Shown here in pieces: positions 20,057-30,802 of a stretch of 63,225 nucleotides of DNA. The notes under the pieces are model-generated. The model had not been told where the DNA came from. It made no database searches and was given only the letters and a program-made list of their open reading frames with translations. The stretch is taken from the NCBI GenBank assembly GCA_030530785.1, contig JAUMUJ010000008.1, forward strand, positions 1 through 63,225, given 5' to 3'. Numbering within the stretch: the first letter of the stretch is position 1; each line of letters starts with the position of its first letter. This DNA is from Moraxella sp. GTDB lineage: Bacteria; Pseudomonadota; Gammaproteobacteria; Pseudomonadales; Moraxellaceae. A program made the translations under genes and the position numbers.

Positions 20057-21556
20057 TCATTTACGCAATCTGTCTTCCCAAAAATTTGCATTTTTAATGC
20101 CCAGCTTGACAGGGTCAAAGCTGTATTCTTTAACGCCAGATTTACGCTGATTTTCATAATCTTTTAGGGCGTTCATGGCGGGTTTGGCAATAAAGAACAT
20201 GATTAAAATACCAATGATATTTAGCCATGCTGTCATACCCACACCAATATCGCCCATATCCCAAATATAACCTGCACTGTTTAAACTACCATAGATCACC
20301 ACAGCCACGATGGTAAACTTAGGCACCCAACTGGCAATGCGTTGCATATTGGTTTGCATACGGCGGGTTAGATAAGCAATGTTCACTTCGGCGATATAAT
20401 AGTACGCCAAAATGGTGGTAAAGGCAAAAAAGAAAATGGCAACAGCGATAAAATAATCCCCAAACGCCCCAAAAGTGCTTTCTAACGCCATCTGGGTAAA
20501 CGCAGGCGTACCAATCTCTACCGATGTATCCACATTGGCCACCAAAAACTCTTTGGTAGTCTCGCTTTGGACATTATAAGTACCCATCGTCAGAATCATA
20601 AATGCTGTCGCCGAACACACCAAAAGCGTATCCACATAAACAGAGAACGACTGCACCAGACCTTGTTGAGCAGGGTGAGCCACTTCGGCAGCCCCAGCGT
20701 GGTGTGGACCTGTGCCTTGACCTGCTTCGTTAGAATACACGCCACGTTTTACGCCCCAGCCAATCGCTGCCCCAAAACCCGCCATCGGATTAAAAATATC
20801 GCTCATAATCAGCCCAAAAATGGCAGGAATTTTATCCAAATTCATCACCATGATGAGCAAGGCAAGTACAATATAGCCCACCGCCATAAACGGCACAATA
20901 AACTCCGCCACGCGAGCGATACGCTTAATCCCACCAAAGATAATCATGCCGATGCCGATGGCAATGATGGTCATGACAATCACACGGTAACTGCCCACGT
21001 CCGCACCCAAAAAGTTCATCGCTGAACCTTCGCCTGTGATGCGAGTTACGGCACTGACCACGCCATTGGCTTGCACGCCAGGCAAAAACACCCCACATGA
21101 GATGACCGCCGACAATGCAAACAAAACGGCATACCATTTTTGTCCCAATCCCTTTTCAAAATAATACGCAGGTCCGCCACGATATTGCCCTGTGATAGGG
21201 TCTTTTTCTTTATAAATCTGGGCAAGCGTACTTTCTACATAGGCGGTAGACGCTCCTAAAAATGCCACCACCCACATCCAAAACACCGCTGATGGCCCAC
21301 CAAAACCGATGGCAGCTGCCACCCCTGCGATGTTACCCACCCCGACACGGTTGGCAAGCGCCACCACAAACGCCTGAAAAGATGAAATGCCATCGGTGCT
21401 TTTTGTGCCACTAAACATGAGTTTGACCATCTCGCCAAACATTCGCACTTGCACAAAGCGGGTCATCAGCGAGTAAAACAACCCCGCCCCCAAGCACAAA
21501 TAAATCAGAGCAGGACTCCAAATAATGCCATTTAGCTCATTGATAAAATTTTCCAT
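20057..21556 (-). CDS. Sodium:alanine/glycine symporter (AGCS family), copy 1
   Basis: About 499 residues with many membrane helices and the AGCS signatures SSFQAFVVALANRVGVGNIAGVAAAIGFGGPSAVFWMW and KRGVYSNEAGQGTGPHHAGAA. These inner-membrane carriers import alanine or glycine with sodium. The ATG at 21556 has better spacing from AAGGA than the adjacent ATG at 21559. A second member of the same family lies at 29112-30611, clearly diverged, so this is not a recent duplication. It is transcribed toward the MliC-like gene and divergent from the LemA operon. Confidence 0.94.
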   Translation of the reverse strand: MENFINELNGIIWSPALIYLCLGAGLFYSLMTRFVQVRMFGEMVKLMFSGTKSTDGISSFQAFVVALANRVGVGNIAGVAAAIGFGGPSAVFWMWVVAFLGASTAYVESTLAQIYKEKDPITGQYRGGPAYYFEKGLGQKWYAVLFALSAVISCGVFLPGVQANGVVSAVTRITGEGSAMNFLGADVGSYRVIVMTIIAIGIGMIIFGGIKRIARVAEFIVPFMAVGYIVLALLIMVMNLDKIPAIFGLIMSDIFNPMAGFGAAIGWGVKRGVYSNEAGQGTGPHHAGAAEVAHPAQQGLVQSFSVYVDTLLVCSATAFMILTMGTYNVQSETTKEFLVANVDTSVEIGTPAFTQMALESTFGAFGDYFIAVAIFFFAFTTILAYYYIAEVNIAYLTRRMQTNMQRIASWVPKFTIVAVVIYGSLNSAGYIWDMGDIGVGMTAWLNIIGILIMFFIAKPAMNALKDYENQRKSGVKEYSFDPVKLGIKNANFWEDRLRK

Positions 21557-21833
21557 CATAATTCCTTGATTGGATTAAAAAACAATGACTTGGCCAAAAA
21601 TATGCCAAATCTTAGTTATCAGTCATACACAAAATCATTTACGGTGTGTCAATTTGCCATAATTTAGCAACAATTTCTAGCGTTTTTTTGTTAAAAATTA
21701 TAATTTTGTTACAAAATAAATGTCATGACTGGGGGTATCTTTGTTATGCTTATGTAAACAGATGGCTATTTGCCTTGTAATTTTGGCAAAAAATCGTCAT
21801 GATAGCACCATCATTCATTGTTGTGAGAAACCC

Positions 21834-22487
21834 ATGAAAACTCCCAAACAACTTGCCCTAGCCGTACTGCTTGCCAGCTCTTTATCTTTGACAGGCTGTG
21901 GCTATAACAACCTACAAGCCCTAGACGAAGACACCAACGCCAAATGGTCAGAAGTAGTGAACCAGTACCAACGCCGTGCCGACCTTGTACCAAACTTGGT
22001 GGCGGTGGTGGAGCGTTATGCCCAACACGAAAAAGAAGTTTTAACCGAAGTTGCCCAAGCTCGCTCTCGGGTGGGTAGCGTTCAGCTCACTCCCGAAACC
22101 CTAAACGACCCCAACGCCATGAAGCAGTACCAAGAAGCCCAAGCAGGCATGACATCCGCCCTATCACGGCTGATGATGGTAACCGAAAACTACCCCCAGC
22201 TTAAAGCGGACACCATGTTCCAAGACCTACAAGCTCAACTAGAAGGCACCGAAAACCGCATCACGGTTGCTCGTAACAACTACATCCAAAGCGTACAAGG
22301 CTATAACACCACCGTGCGTCAGTTTCCCACCAACTTGACCGCCAAAGTATTCGGTCTAAAAACCAAAGCCAATTTTAGCGTAGAAAATGAAAAAGCCATC
22401 AGCACCGCCCCAACGGTGAATTTTGGTAATGCCAGCAGTGGTTCAGCCACCGCCACAGGTAATTCAGGCACTGCCACCGCCCAATAA
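21834..22487 (+). CDS. lemA: LemA family lipoprotein
   Basis: About 217 residues from the ATG at 21834, with lipobox LTGC (MKTPKQLALAVLLASSLSLTGCGYN). The body is the alpha-helical LemA domain with its hallmark 'NLQALDEDTNAKWSEVVNQYQRRADLVPNLVAVVERYAQHEKEVLTEVAQARS' and 'RQFPTNLTAKVFGLKTKANFSVE'. The last 30 residues are low-complexity Gly/Ser/Thr/Ala. LemA proteins are membrane-associated and of unclear function, nearly always beside TPM-domain proteins, as here. The next gene starts 16 bases downstream. Confidence 0.93.
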   Translation: MKTPKQLALAVLLASSLSLTGCGYNNLQALDEDTNAKWSEVVNQYQRRADLVPNLVAVVERYAQHEKEVLTEVAQARSRVGSVQLTPETLNDPNAMKQYQEAQAGMTSALSRLMMVTENYPQLKADTMFQDLQAQLEGTENRITVARNNYIQSVQGYNTTVRQFPTNLTAKVFGLKTKANFSVENEKAISTAPTVNFGNASSGSATATGNSGTATAQ

Positions 22488-22503
22488 TATAAAGGTGATT
22501 GAT

Positions 22504-23493
22504 ATGACTGCCCGCTCTTTATTTGTCGCTTTTGTCCTAAACAGCTTTATCATCTTATGGATAAGCATGGGAGGCGTGGCAGTTCATGCCCAAACTGCCA
22601 GTGCCACCGCCGAAGACTTGGTGGTATTAAACGAAGCAACAGCGACCGCCACCGCCCAAAATCAAGCCAATGCAACCCCCACATCAGACCGTCCTGCCAT
22701 TGCTTCGGACAAGCTCATCTTAGACAACCCTGTCATTGACGAAGCCTACATCTTAACCGCCAGTGAAAAGACCCATCTAGAAAACCAACTTCGCCAGATT
22801 TATCACGACAATTTAGCTCAAATGGCACTTGTGATTGTGCCAACCACCGATGGCGTGGATATTTTTGATTATGCCATTGCCACCGCCAACCGTTGGGGGC
22901 TTGGCAAAAAAGACACCGATGATGGCATTTTAATGCTCGTTGCCATCAACGACCGCCAACTGTACATCGTTACAGGCTATGGTGTAGAAGGGGTGTTGCC
23001 TGACGTGATTTTAAAGCGGATTATTCGTGATGACATCACACCATCGTTTAAAAGCGGTCAGTACGCTCAAGGTATGTCGGCAGGTATCGCTAGGATTGAT
23101 GAGCGTCTGCGTGCCGACCCTGAGACGCTTACCCGTGCTAATAAAACTGACGAACAACCTGTTGATACAGAGATAAATTTGCTCATGCCTTTCATTTTTG
23201 CATTTATTTTTGGCACAATCTTAAAGGCGATATTCGGGCGGTTTATCGGCTCATCACTGGGAGCGATGGGTTTTATCGTCATTGCTTTGATGGCGGGAGT
23301 AAGTTTTGCCACCGCTGTGGGGGTTGCTTTTTTCTTATGGATATGGCTACTGGTCAGCCGTGCCAGATCCAGCGGTGGTCGCTCTGGGGGCTTTGGCGGT
23401 GGCTCATTTGGGGGCGGTGGAGGCTTTGGCGGTGGCGGTTTTAGTGGCGGAGGTGGCTCATTTGGGGGCGGGGGTGCTGGTGGCTCTTGGTAA
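22504..23493 (+). CDS. TPM domain membrane protein (YgcG-like) with Gly-rich tail
   Basis: About 329 residues from the ATG at 22504. It has a signal peptide or N-terminal anchor (LFVAFVLNSFIILWISMGGVAVHAQ), an Ala/Thr-rich spacer, a TPM domain (LTASEKTHLENQLRQIYHDNLAQMALVIVPTTDGVDIFDYAIATANRWGLGKKDTDDGILMLVAINDRQLYIVTGYGVEGVLPD), then two hydrophobic helices and a tail of about 40 residues made of Gly/Ser/Phe repeats. This is the usual build of LemA partners. Function in envelope maintenance is inferred only from family occurrence. Confidence 0.92.
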   Translation: MTARSLFVAFVLNSFIILWISMGGVAVHAQTASATAEDLVVLNEATATATAQNQANATPTSDRPAIASDKLILDNPVIDEAYILTASEKTHLENQLRQIYHDNLAQMALVIVPTTDGVDIFDYAIATANRWGLGKKDTDDGILMLVAINDRQLYIVTGYGVEGVLPDVILKRIIRDDITPSFKSGQYAQGMSAGIARIDERLRADPETLTRANKTDEQPVDTEINLLMPFIFAFIFGTILKAIFGRFIGSSLGAMGFIVIALMAGVSFATAVGVAFFLWIWLLVSRARSSGGRSGGFGGGSFGGGGGFGGGGFSGGGGSFGGGGAGGSW

Positions 23494-23518
23494 TTGATTG
23501 ATAATAAAGGAAAAAATA

Positions 23519-24031
23519 ATGAAACACATTCCCCAAAAAAGCCTGTCTCGCTTTGTTCGTCAGCTTTTGTTTGTGCCATTTTTGCACAATCGTTGGCTGA
23601 CATCAGAGCTAAAAACTACCCTAAGTCGCCACATTGCCCAAGCCGAAAAAGGTCATCGGGGCGAAATACGGCTCATCATTGAAAATCATCTGCCCATTGG
23701 TCTGTCTTATGACACCGATTGTCGTGGGCGTGCCTTACAGCTCTTTGGCGAATATGGTGTGTGGGACACCGCTCATAACACAGGCGTACTCATCTATGTC
23801 AATCTGTGCGAAAAAGGTCTAGAAATCATTGCTGACCGCGGTATTGACGCTCACGCCTGCGATGAATGGCAAAATCTTTGCCAAAATACGCTAAACATCT
23901 TTAAAAAAGGCAATATGGCAGATGGTTTGACAGAGCTCATTGGCGAAATCGGACGACTGCTCAACCATTATTTCCCCTGTGATGACACAAATGACAACGA
24001 ACTGCCCGACCAAGTGGTGTATCTAAGATGA
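23519..24031 (+). CDS. Second TPM domain protein
   Basis: About 170 residues from the ATG at 23519, which has an AAAGGA site seven bases before it. The TPM domain reads HIAQAEKGHRGEIRLIIENHLPIGLSYDTDCRGRALQLFGEYGVWDTAHNTGVLIYVNLCEKGLEIIADRGIDAHA. It lacks a clear signal peptide, so it may act on the cytoplasmic face or be exported otherwise. It is the third gene of the lemA operon and its stop overlaps the next start in an ATGA. Confidence 0.88.
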   Translation: MKHIPQKSLSRFVRQLLFVPFLHNRWLTSELKTTLSRHIAQAEKGHRGEIRLIIENHLPIGLSYDTDCRGRALQLFGEYGVWDTAHNTGVLIYVNLCEKGLEIIADRGIDAHACDEWQNLCQNTLNIFKKGNMADGLTELIGEIGRLLNHYFPCDDTNDNELPDQVVYLR

Positions 24032-24366
24032 ATGCAACACAGTTATTTTTTGGATTGATTGGGCTTTTGGTGGGGCTGTTTATGATTGCTCTAGCCAAAC
24101 CTTACGTCTTTAAAGGCAAAACCATCAGCATTGATGATATTAAGCAAGAACTGACAAAACTGTTGCCCAACCACGACTTTATCATCAAACACGGCACACA
24201 GTCTCGCATCATCGTGAGCCTAGACGGTATCCAAAAGGCGATAATCATCATGGATAAGCCAAAGGCAGATTATGTCATGGGCGGTCTGCCAATCTTTACC
24301 ACCAATAACACCAAAAAACTAAAATCCATCGCCAATAAAATCAAAGAACTGACAGTGGTCAATTAG
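24028..24366 (+). CDS. Small membrane-anchored hypothetical protein of the LemA-TPM operon
   Basis: 112 residues with one N-terminal membrane helix (LFFGLIGLLVGLFMIALAKPYVF) followed by a soluble domain with an alternating hydrophobic pattern. The ATGA overlap with the preceding TPM gene shows translational coupling. No known domain is recognised. Its place suggests a role in the same envelope function as LemA and TPM proteins. Confidence 0.75.
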   Translation: MNATQLFFGLIGLLVGLFMIALAKPYVFKGKTISIDDIKQELTKLLPNHDFIIKHGTQSRIIVSLDGIQKAIIIMDKPKADYVMGGLPIFTTNNTKKLKSIANKIKELTVVN

Positions 24367-24372
24367 CACAAA

Positions 24373-24400
24373 AAAAGAGCGAAATTCTCCGCTCTTTTAT
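24373..24400. terminator. Bidirectional terminator between the LemA operon and trxB
   Basis: The stem AAAAGAGCG (24373-24381) / CGCTCTTTT (24390-24398) is flanked by an A-run and a T-run between convergent genes. Confidence 0.85.
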
Positions 24401-24402
24401 CA

Positions 24403-25371
<969 letters not shown>

Positions 25372-25406
25372 TTAATTGAGCATTCTTTAACAAATTGCAA
25401 GTAAAA

Positions 25407-25436
25407 TTTACAAAAGTAATAATTATCCTATATAAT
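25407..25436 (+). promoter_or_regulatory. Likely ftsK promoter
   Basis: TTTACA (25407-25412), 18-base spacer, TATAAT (25431-25436), about 63 bases upstream of the ftsK ATG. Confidence 0.55.
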
Positions 25437-25499
25437 ATCTTTTTTTTTGACCAACAGTCGCCTTTTGTGCTACTTTTATCGTTTAAGTGAGCCTTTTTG

Positions 25500-28115
25500 A
25501 TGAAAAACCTACTCAAACACAAAGCCGTCATTGAGTTTATCGGCAAAATGCCCACCGTCAAGCAATTATTTTTTACGGCACTTGGGACGGCATTATTGGT
25601 CTTTTTGTTTTTATCATTGTTATCCTATAACATCAATGACCCTGCTTGGTCGCACGTTGGCGACAGCGGTACTGTTACCAACATCATGGGCAGACTGGGG
25701 GCATGGGTCAGTGATATTTTACGGGTATTTTTTGGGCTTGGGGCATGGTGGATTGTGGTTGTATTATGCCTTGAACTCATGCACCTTTGGCTAAAACACG
25801 AAGCGGTCGCATGGCAACTTCGAGTGGTCTCTTTTGTTTTTTTATTGATATTTATCAGTGGCTTATTAGCACACTGGGGAGCTGGTAAAGACAATGCCAC
25901 CGCTTTGTGGTTTGGGGGAGTTACTGGGCATGAGCTACAAACGAGCTTGGTGTCGCTGCTTGGTGAGACATTGACCACACTGTTTTTGTGCTTACTCATC
26001 ATCGTGGTGGCAGGCTTGACCCTAAACATTCCTTACAAAAAAATCTTTGGCACAACCAAAACAAAATCCACCCCACTCCCCCCAGCAGATGACACTCACG
26101 CCCCACAAGAAGCCTCAGAACCAACTCCATTTAGTGTCATTGCCCCAAAAAAGGACACCATTTTTTCACCTGCTCCGAGTGAGAATTTGGGAGATTTTTT
26201 ACAAACATCAGGACTAAGAGAAAAAATACGCTCCACCCGCTCATCACCCATACAAGAACAAGAACATCATGACGTGCTACCTGTGCCTGAACAAAAAAAC
26301 AACGCAACCACCGACAAAAGCTATGCTGACAGTCATGGCATGGGCGTAACCACCGTACACACCAACATTAAAATTCAGCACGCCACCCGCCCTGCCCAAC
26401 AAAATGACCAAGATGATGCTGTGGACATTACGCCAGCCATCTTAACACCTGATGATACGTATCGCACGCCACCTAAGACAGAACCCATCATCACACATAC
26501 CGATAACGAACCAATGCCACAGATGGCTTTGTTTGATGATATGGCACAGCCCATCAGCGAACCGCCAAAACCCATCGCCCCCAACATTCATACTGACAGT
26601 AATAAATCTCGTGCCATGAGCACGCTTGAATATCGCATGAGTCTTAGCCCCATACCAGAGCTGAATTTGTTAGACCCTGCCCCACCCAAAAAGGCAACTT
26701 ATACCGCAGAAGAACTAGAACGACTGTCAGAGCTTTTAGAAATTAAACTCCAAGAATTTAACATCAACGCCAAAGTCATCAGTGCCATCGTTGGACCTGT
26801 GGTTACTCGTTTTGAAGTGGAACTGGCAGCAGGTGTTAAGGTCAGCCGTGTTACCAAAGTCGCCCAAGACTTAGCCCGCTCCATGTCTATGGCATCTTTG
26901 CGGGTGCTACCTGTCATTGTAGGCAAACCCTACATCGGCATAGAGGTGCCAAACCGCCACCGTGAGATTGTGGGGCTGATTGAACTGTTACAAACAGACG
27001 ACTACCAAGACCCCAACGCTGGCATCAGTATCGCCATCGGTCAAGACATCAGTGGTCGGGCAGTCATCGCTGACCTTGCCAAAGCCCCCCATATGCTCGT
27101 AGCGGGTACGACAGGCTCAGGCAAATCGGTGCTGGTCAATTCGTTTTTGCTCTCCATGCTCTTAAAATACACGCCCGATGAGCTAAAACTGGTGCTGATT
27201 GACCCAAAACAGCTTGAACTTGCCAATTACAGCGACATTCCCCATCTTTTAACGCCCGTCATCACCGACATGACCGAAGCGACCGCCGTGCTAAACTGGT
27301 GTGTCAATGAAATGGAACGCCGTTATAAACTCATCGGTATGTTAAAAGTTCGTCAGCTCACCGAATTTAACAAAAAAGTCCTGCAAGCAGAGCAACGGGG
27401 AGAGCCTTTGACCGACCCCTTATGGCAAGCGTCTGACCATGTTGGCGAACACCCACCCAAACTCAAACCCTTGCCCAAAATTGTCGTGGTGGCGGACGAA
27501 TTTGCCGACATGATTATGCAACTTGGCAAAACCGCCGAAGAGCCGATTGTTCGCCTTGCTCAAAAAGCACGGGCAGCAGGCATTCATCTGATTTTGGCCA
27601 CTCAGCGACCTGTGGCAAGCGTGGTAACAGGTCTTATCAAATCCAACATACCATCACGGGTTGCTCTGCGGGTAAACTCTGCCATAGACAGCCGTCTTAT
27701 CATTGAAGAGTCTGGGGCGGAAAATATGCTCGGTCATGGCGACATGATGTTTTTAGCACCCGGTAAAAATACCACCGAGCGGGTGCATGGGGCGTACGTC
27801 AAAGATGATGAAGTAAACCGAGTTACGGACGCATGGCGAGAGCGTGGCACGCCCGATTATATTGACCTATCAGACAGCTACACCTTTGAAGGCGAAGGTT
27901 CTGGCAATCTTGCCCCATCATCAGGCAATGGCGATGAAGAATACTATAATCAAGCGGTGGCGTTTTTTGTGGAAAGTAAAAAAGTCTCCATTTCAAGTTT
28001 GCAACGCAAGCTGTCCATCGGCTACAACAAAGCTGCCCGACTGGTGGACTTAATGGAAGAGCGTGGCGTGGTCAGCTCCCCTGACAACAGCGGTAAACGC
28101 CAACTGCTGATTTAG
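25500..28115 (+). CDS. ftsK: DNA translocase FtsK
   Basis: An 871-residue protein of the divisome that pumps DNA at septation and activates XerCD. The N-terminal part has about four membrane helices (residues about 20-185), then a short Pro/Thr-rich linker (about 190-390), then the motor: Walker A AGTTGSGKSVLVN, Walker B LPKIVVVADEFADM, and the winged-helix gamma domain AVAFFVESKKVSISSLQRKLSIGYNKAARLVDLMEERGVVS. The linker is much shorter than in E. coli. The ATG at 25500 is preferred to an in-frame TTG just before it. Confidence 0.97.
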   Translation: MKNLLKHKAVIEFIGKMPTVKQLFFTALGTALLVFLFLSLLSYNINDPAWSHVGDSGTVTNIMGRLGAWVSDILRVFFGLGAWWIVVVLCLELMHLWLKHEAVAWQLRVVSFVFLLIFISGLLAHWGAGKDNATALWFGGVTGHELQTSLVSLLGETLTTLFLCLLIIVVAGLTLNIPYKKIFGTTKTKSTPLPPADDTHAPQEASEPTPFSVIAPKKDTIFSPAPSENLGDFLQTSGLREKIRSTRSSPIQEQEHHDVLPVPEQKNNATTDKSYADSHGMGVTTVHTNIKIQHATRPAQQNDQDDAVDITPAILTPDDTYRTPPKTEPIITHTDNEPMPQMALFDDMAQPISEPPKPIAPNIHTDSNKSRAMSTLEYRMSLSPIPELNLLDPAPPKKATYTAEELERLSELLEIKLQEFNINAKVISAIVGPVVTRFEVELAAGVKVSRVTKVAQDLARSMSMASLRVLPVIVGKPYIGIEVPNRHREIVGLIELLQTDDYQDPNAGISIAIGQDISGRAVIADLAKAPHMLVAGTTGSGKSVLVNSFLLSMLLKYTPDELKLVLIDPKQLELANYSDIPHLLTPVITDMTEATAVLNWCVNEMERRYKLIGMLKVRQLTEFNKKVLQAEQRGEPLTDPLWQASDHVGEHPPKLKPLPKIVVVADEFADMIMQLGKTAEEPIVRLAQKARAAGIHLILATQRPVASVVTGLIKSNIPSRVALRVNSAIDSRLIIEESGAENMLGHGDMMFLAPGKNTTERVHGAYVKDDEVNRVTDAWRERGTPDYIDLSDSYTFEGEGSGNLAPSSGNGDEEYYNQAVAFFVESKKVSISSLQRKLSIGYNKAARLVDLMEERGVVSSPDNSGKRQLLI

Positions 28116-28124
28116 GGGGCTGTG

Positions 28125-28601
28125 ATGAGCATGGGTTTTTGGGTGGTGCTGGTTGTGGTGGCGTTCGTCATCGGCAATGTCATGGCACTAAAACCCAAAG
28201 TGAGCGATGTCAGACTTGGGCAAATGCGACTGTTTGCCCGCAAAATCGGTCTCAACCCCAAACTTAGCCCCACACCCACATTCATCGCCACGCCCGCCAC
28301 CGCCAAGATGATGGCAAATTACACACTCATCAATGATGCATGGCGACTGCCATTGGCAGAGCTGACCATCAAAGATGGCAAATGGCACAGCGACACGCCC
28401 CACCCCTTATCAGGACAAGCCATAGACCATCAATTATCACCGTACTTTCAAGGTCTATCCACCAAAGCCAACAGTATTTGCCTGTACTGGCACGATGAAG
28501 CCTACGTCAAGAGCTTTGGGGTGCGTGATGACACTGCCTGTGCCGCCATAGAACAAGACCTACAATCCTTAAAAGCGTATCTGACCCGCCTAACCTTATG
28601 A
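28125..28601 (+). CDS. Membrane-anchored hypothetical protein downstream of ftsK
   Basis: About 158 residues beginning with a membrane segment (MSMGFWVVLVVVAFVIGNVMAL) followed by a soluble region with 'LRLFARK'-like basic helices and two cysteines late in the chain (SICLYWHDEA, DTACAAIE). AGGGGG precedes the ATG at 28125. It starts 10 bases after ftsK and its stop overlaps the next gene by 4 bases, so all three genes look like one operon. No family is recognised with confidence. Confidence 0.75.
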   Translation: MSMGFWVVLVVVAFVIGNVMALKPKVSDVRLGQMRLFARKIGLNPKLSPTPTFIATPATAKMMANYTLINDAWRLPLAELTIKDGKWHSDTPHPLSGQAIDHQLSPYFQGLSTKANSICLYWHDEAYVKSFGVRDDTACAAIEQDLQSLKAYLTRLTL

Positions 28602-29080
28602 AAAAAGCCCTAAATCTTATCGGCTATGTTGTCCTTTTTGTGGTGATTTATCTTGGCATAAACTTTTGGCGGTCGCCCACCGCTCCTGCCCACATCACTC
28701 TAAGTTATATTGACACACATGGTAGCACCACCGATGTCGCCACACTCAGTCATGAGCGTCCTGTGCTTGTGTACTTTTGGGGGTCATGGTGTGGGATATG
28801 TCAGCTTACCTCCCCAAATGTCCAAGCTCTACACGCCCAAAACCACCCCGTCATCAGCGTGGCCGTATCATCGGGTGATGATGACGAACTTTTGGGTTAT
28901 CTTAATCAGCACAATTATCACTTTACCACCATCAATGATAGTGATGGGGTACTGTTTCGGGCGTGGGGCGGACAAGTAACGCCATCTTTTGTAATTGTGC
29001 GTGATGGCAAGGTTCATCAAAGCTTTACGGGCGTATCACCACTGTGGTTGTTAAGGCTTAGGCTGTGGCTTGCCCAATAA
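28598..29080 (+). CDS. Thioredoxin-like protein disulfide reductase/oxidase (TlpA/ScsD type)
   Basis: 160 residues with an N-terminal membrane anchor (ALNLIGYVVLFVVIYLGINFW) and a periplasmic thioredoxin fold. The redox motif is WCGIC in VYFWGSWCGICQLTSPNVQALH, and the cis-proline segment is GGQVTPSFVIVRDGKV. The C-G-I-C centre differs from the C-P-x-C of TlpA/DsbE. It resembles ScsD-type proteins. The start overlaps the preceding gene in an ATGA and a strong terminator follows. Confidence 0.85.
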   Translation: MKKALNLIGYVVLFVVIYLGINFWRSPTAPAHITLSYIDTHGSTTDVATLSHERPVLVYFWGSWCGICQLTSPNVQALHAQNHPVISVAVSSGDDDELLGYLNQHNYHFTTINDSDGVLFRAWGGQVTPSFVIVRDGKVHQSFTGVSPLWLLRLRLWLAQ

Positions 29081-29106
29081 AAAACCGCCCTTATGAGCGG
29101 TTTTTT
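29081..29106. terminator. Bidirectional terminator
   Basis: The stem AAAACCGC (29081-29088) / GCGGTTTT (29097-29104) with T-run lies between the convergent thioredoxin-like and AGCS genes. Confidence 0.9.
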
Positions 29107-29111
29107 TGGCT

Positions 29112-30611
29112 CTACCAGATTTGTGATTTGACTTTATCTTTCATCTGCTCGTGCTTGTCAAGCTCAAACACAGGCTCACTCTTGCCTGCTTTTAGCTGAG
29201 CACTATAATCCTTGACCAACGCAAACACATATTTGGACAACAGCAAAATTGCCACAAGGTTAATGAACGCCATCGCCCCCATCGTCAAATCGCCCATGTC
29301 CCACACCACATCTACTTTGGTAACTGCCCCAAAATACACAAAGCCCAGCACAGACATACGAAACACCACCATCACAGCGGTGTGGTTTTTTAAGAACTGC
29401 ATATTAGACTCAGCATAGGCATAGTTACCGATGATGGTAGAAAACGCAAACATGAACAAGATGATTGCCAAGAAATACTGACCCCAAGCACCAACGTGCA
29501 TTTCTAGGGCTTTTTGGGTCAGCTGTACACCAGATAAATCGCCTGCGTTTTCGGGCATGGTGGCAAGCAATATCACAAAAGCGGTGCTTGAACATACCAC
29601 GATGGTGTCCACAAACACACCCAGCATTTGGATAAGCCCCTGCTCTACGGGGTGCTTGACACTGGCAGCAGCAGCAGCGTTAGGGGCAGAACCTTGACCT
29701 GCTTCGTTAGAATACAAGCCCCGCTTAATGCCTAACATCATCGCTTGCGAAACCAAAGAACCAAGCAATCCCCCACCTGCTGACTCATAAGTAAACGCCT
29801 TACTAAAAATCAGTCCGATGACGGCAGGTACTTGGGTGATGTTGATGGCGATGATAAAAAATGCCACAAGCAGATACACCAATGCCATGACAGGCACGAT
29901 TACCTCAGCAATTTTAGAAACCCGAGCAATACCCCCAAAGATGATGGGTGCGGTCATAATCACTAGCACCACCCCAACAATGTGTTTATAAATCTGCCAA
30001 TCTCCCTGACAAGCATCACTGCTTCCTGTACAGCCTGATGCTGATTGTATCGCTTGGGTGATGGTGTTGGATTGAATGGCTTGATACACTAAGCCAAAAC
30101 ACACGATGAGTGCGACAGCAAACACCACACCCAACCATTTTTGACCCAGCCCCTGCTCTATATAATAAGCAGGCCCACCCCGAAATTTGCCCGTAACGGG
30201 GTCTTTGATTTTAAAAAGCTGAGCAAGACTGGATTCAGCCAATGCCGAGCACATACCAATCAAAGCAATGAGCCACATCCAAAACACCGCCCCTGCTCCA
30301 CCGATACTGATGGCAATCGCCACGCCTGCGATGTTGCCAACACCGACACGGCTGGCAAGCCCTGTGGCAAATGCCTGAAAAGCAGTAATGCCATGCCCAT
30401 CATGACCTTTGCGACTGGTAAGCATGGATTTGACACTGTTGCCAAATAAGCGAAATTGAGCAAAACCTGACCCTAAGGTAAAAAACAGCCCAACCCCCAC
30501 AAGCAACCACACCAAAATGTCCCAAAGTGGGCTGTTCAAAGAGTTTACCAAACAATGCAAGCCTTCTACAAAACCTGCTTCGCCCATACACGAAAACGGA
30601 TTGTCATACAT
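29112..30611 (-). CDS. Sodium:alanine/glycine symporter (AGCS family), copy 2
   Basis: About 499 residues from the ATG at 30609-30611, behind AGGAG; an in-frame TTG at 30617 is a weaker start. AGCS signatures are GITAFQAFATGLASRVGVGNIAGVAIAISIGGAGAVFWMWL and KRGLYSNEAGQGSAPNAAAAASVKHP. An insertion with two cysteines (ASGCTGSSDACQGDW) lies in a periplasmic or extracellular loop and is absent from copy 1. Substrate is probably alanine or glycine with sodium. Confidence 0.94.
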   Translation of the reverse strand: MYDNPFSCMGEAGFVEGLHCLVNSLNSPLWDILVWLLVGVGLFFTLGSGFAQFRLFGNSVKSMLTSRKGHDGHGITAFQAFATGLASRVGVGNIAGVAIAISIGGAGAVFWMWLIALIGMCSALAESSLAQLFKIKDPVTGKFRGGPAYYIEQGLGQKWLGVVFAVALIVCFGLVYQAIQSNTITQAIQSASGCTGSSDACQGDWQIYKHIVGVVLVIMTAPIIFGGIARVSKIAEVIVPVMALVYLLVAFFIIAINITQVPAVIGLIFSKAFTYESAGGGLLGSLVSQAMMLGIKRGLYSNEAGQGSAPNAAAAASVKHPVEQGLIQMLGVFVDTIVVCSSTAFVILLATMPENAGDLSGVQLTQKALEMHVGAWGQYFLAIILFMFAFSTIIGNYAYAESNMQFLKNHTAVMVVFRMSVLGFVYFGAVTKVDVVWDMGDLTMGAMAFINLVAILLLSKYVFALVKDYSAQLKAGKSEPVFELDKHEQMKDKVKSQIW

Positions 30612-30802
30612 AAACAATCTCTCCTAAACCAAATGTTATTGAGATTATCACCAAAAAAATTAACCGTCTCATTATAAAATAATTTGCAAGGCGACACACT
30701 CATTTTTACAGTTGAGTTACATAGTAGTAACGGGTCTTTGATAAGTCTTAGACAAAACACCCCTTTGTGCAGTAAAATAAACCTTTTATCTGGAAACATC
30801 TC

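Noticed and set aside
23067-23603. Minus-strand open frame of 178 codons rich in proline
   Set aside because: It is the mirror of the Gly-rich tail of the TPM protein (GGN codons read as proline codons) and has no family features.
29650-29690. GCAGCAGCAGCAGC trinucleotide repeat in the AGCS gene
   Set aside because: It is short and codes for an alanine run at a place where the family is alanine-rich; length change would be in frame.
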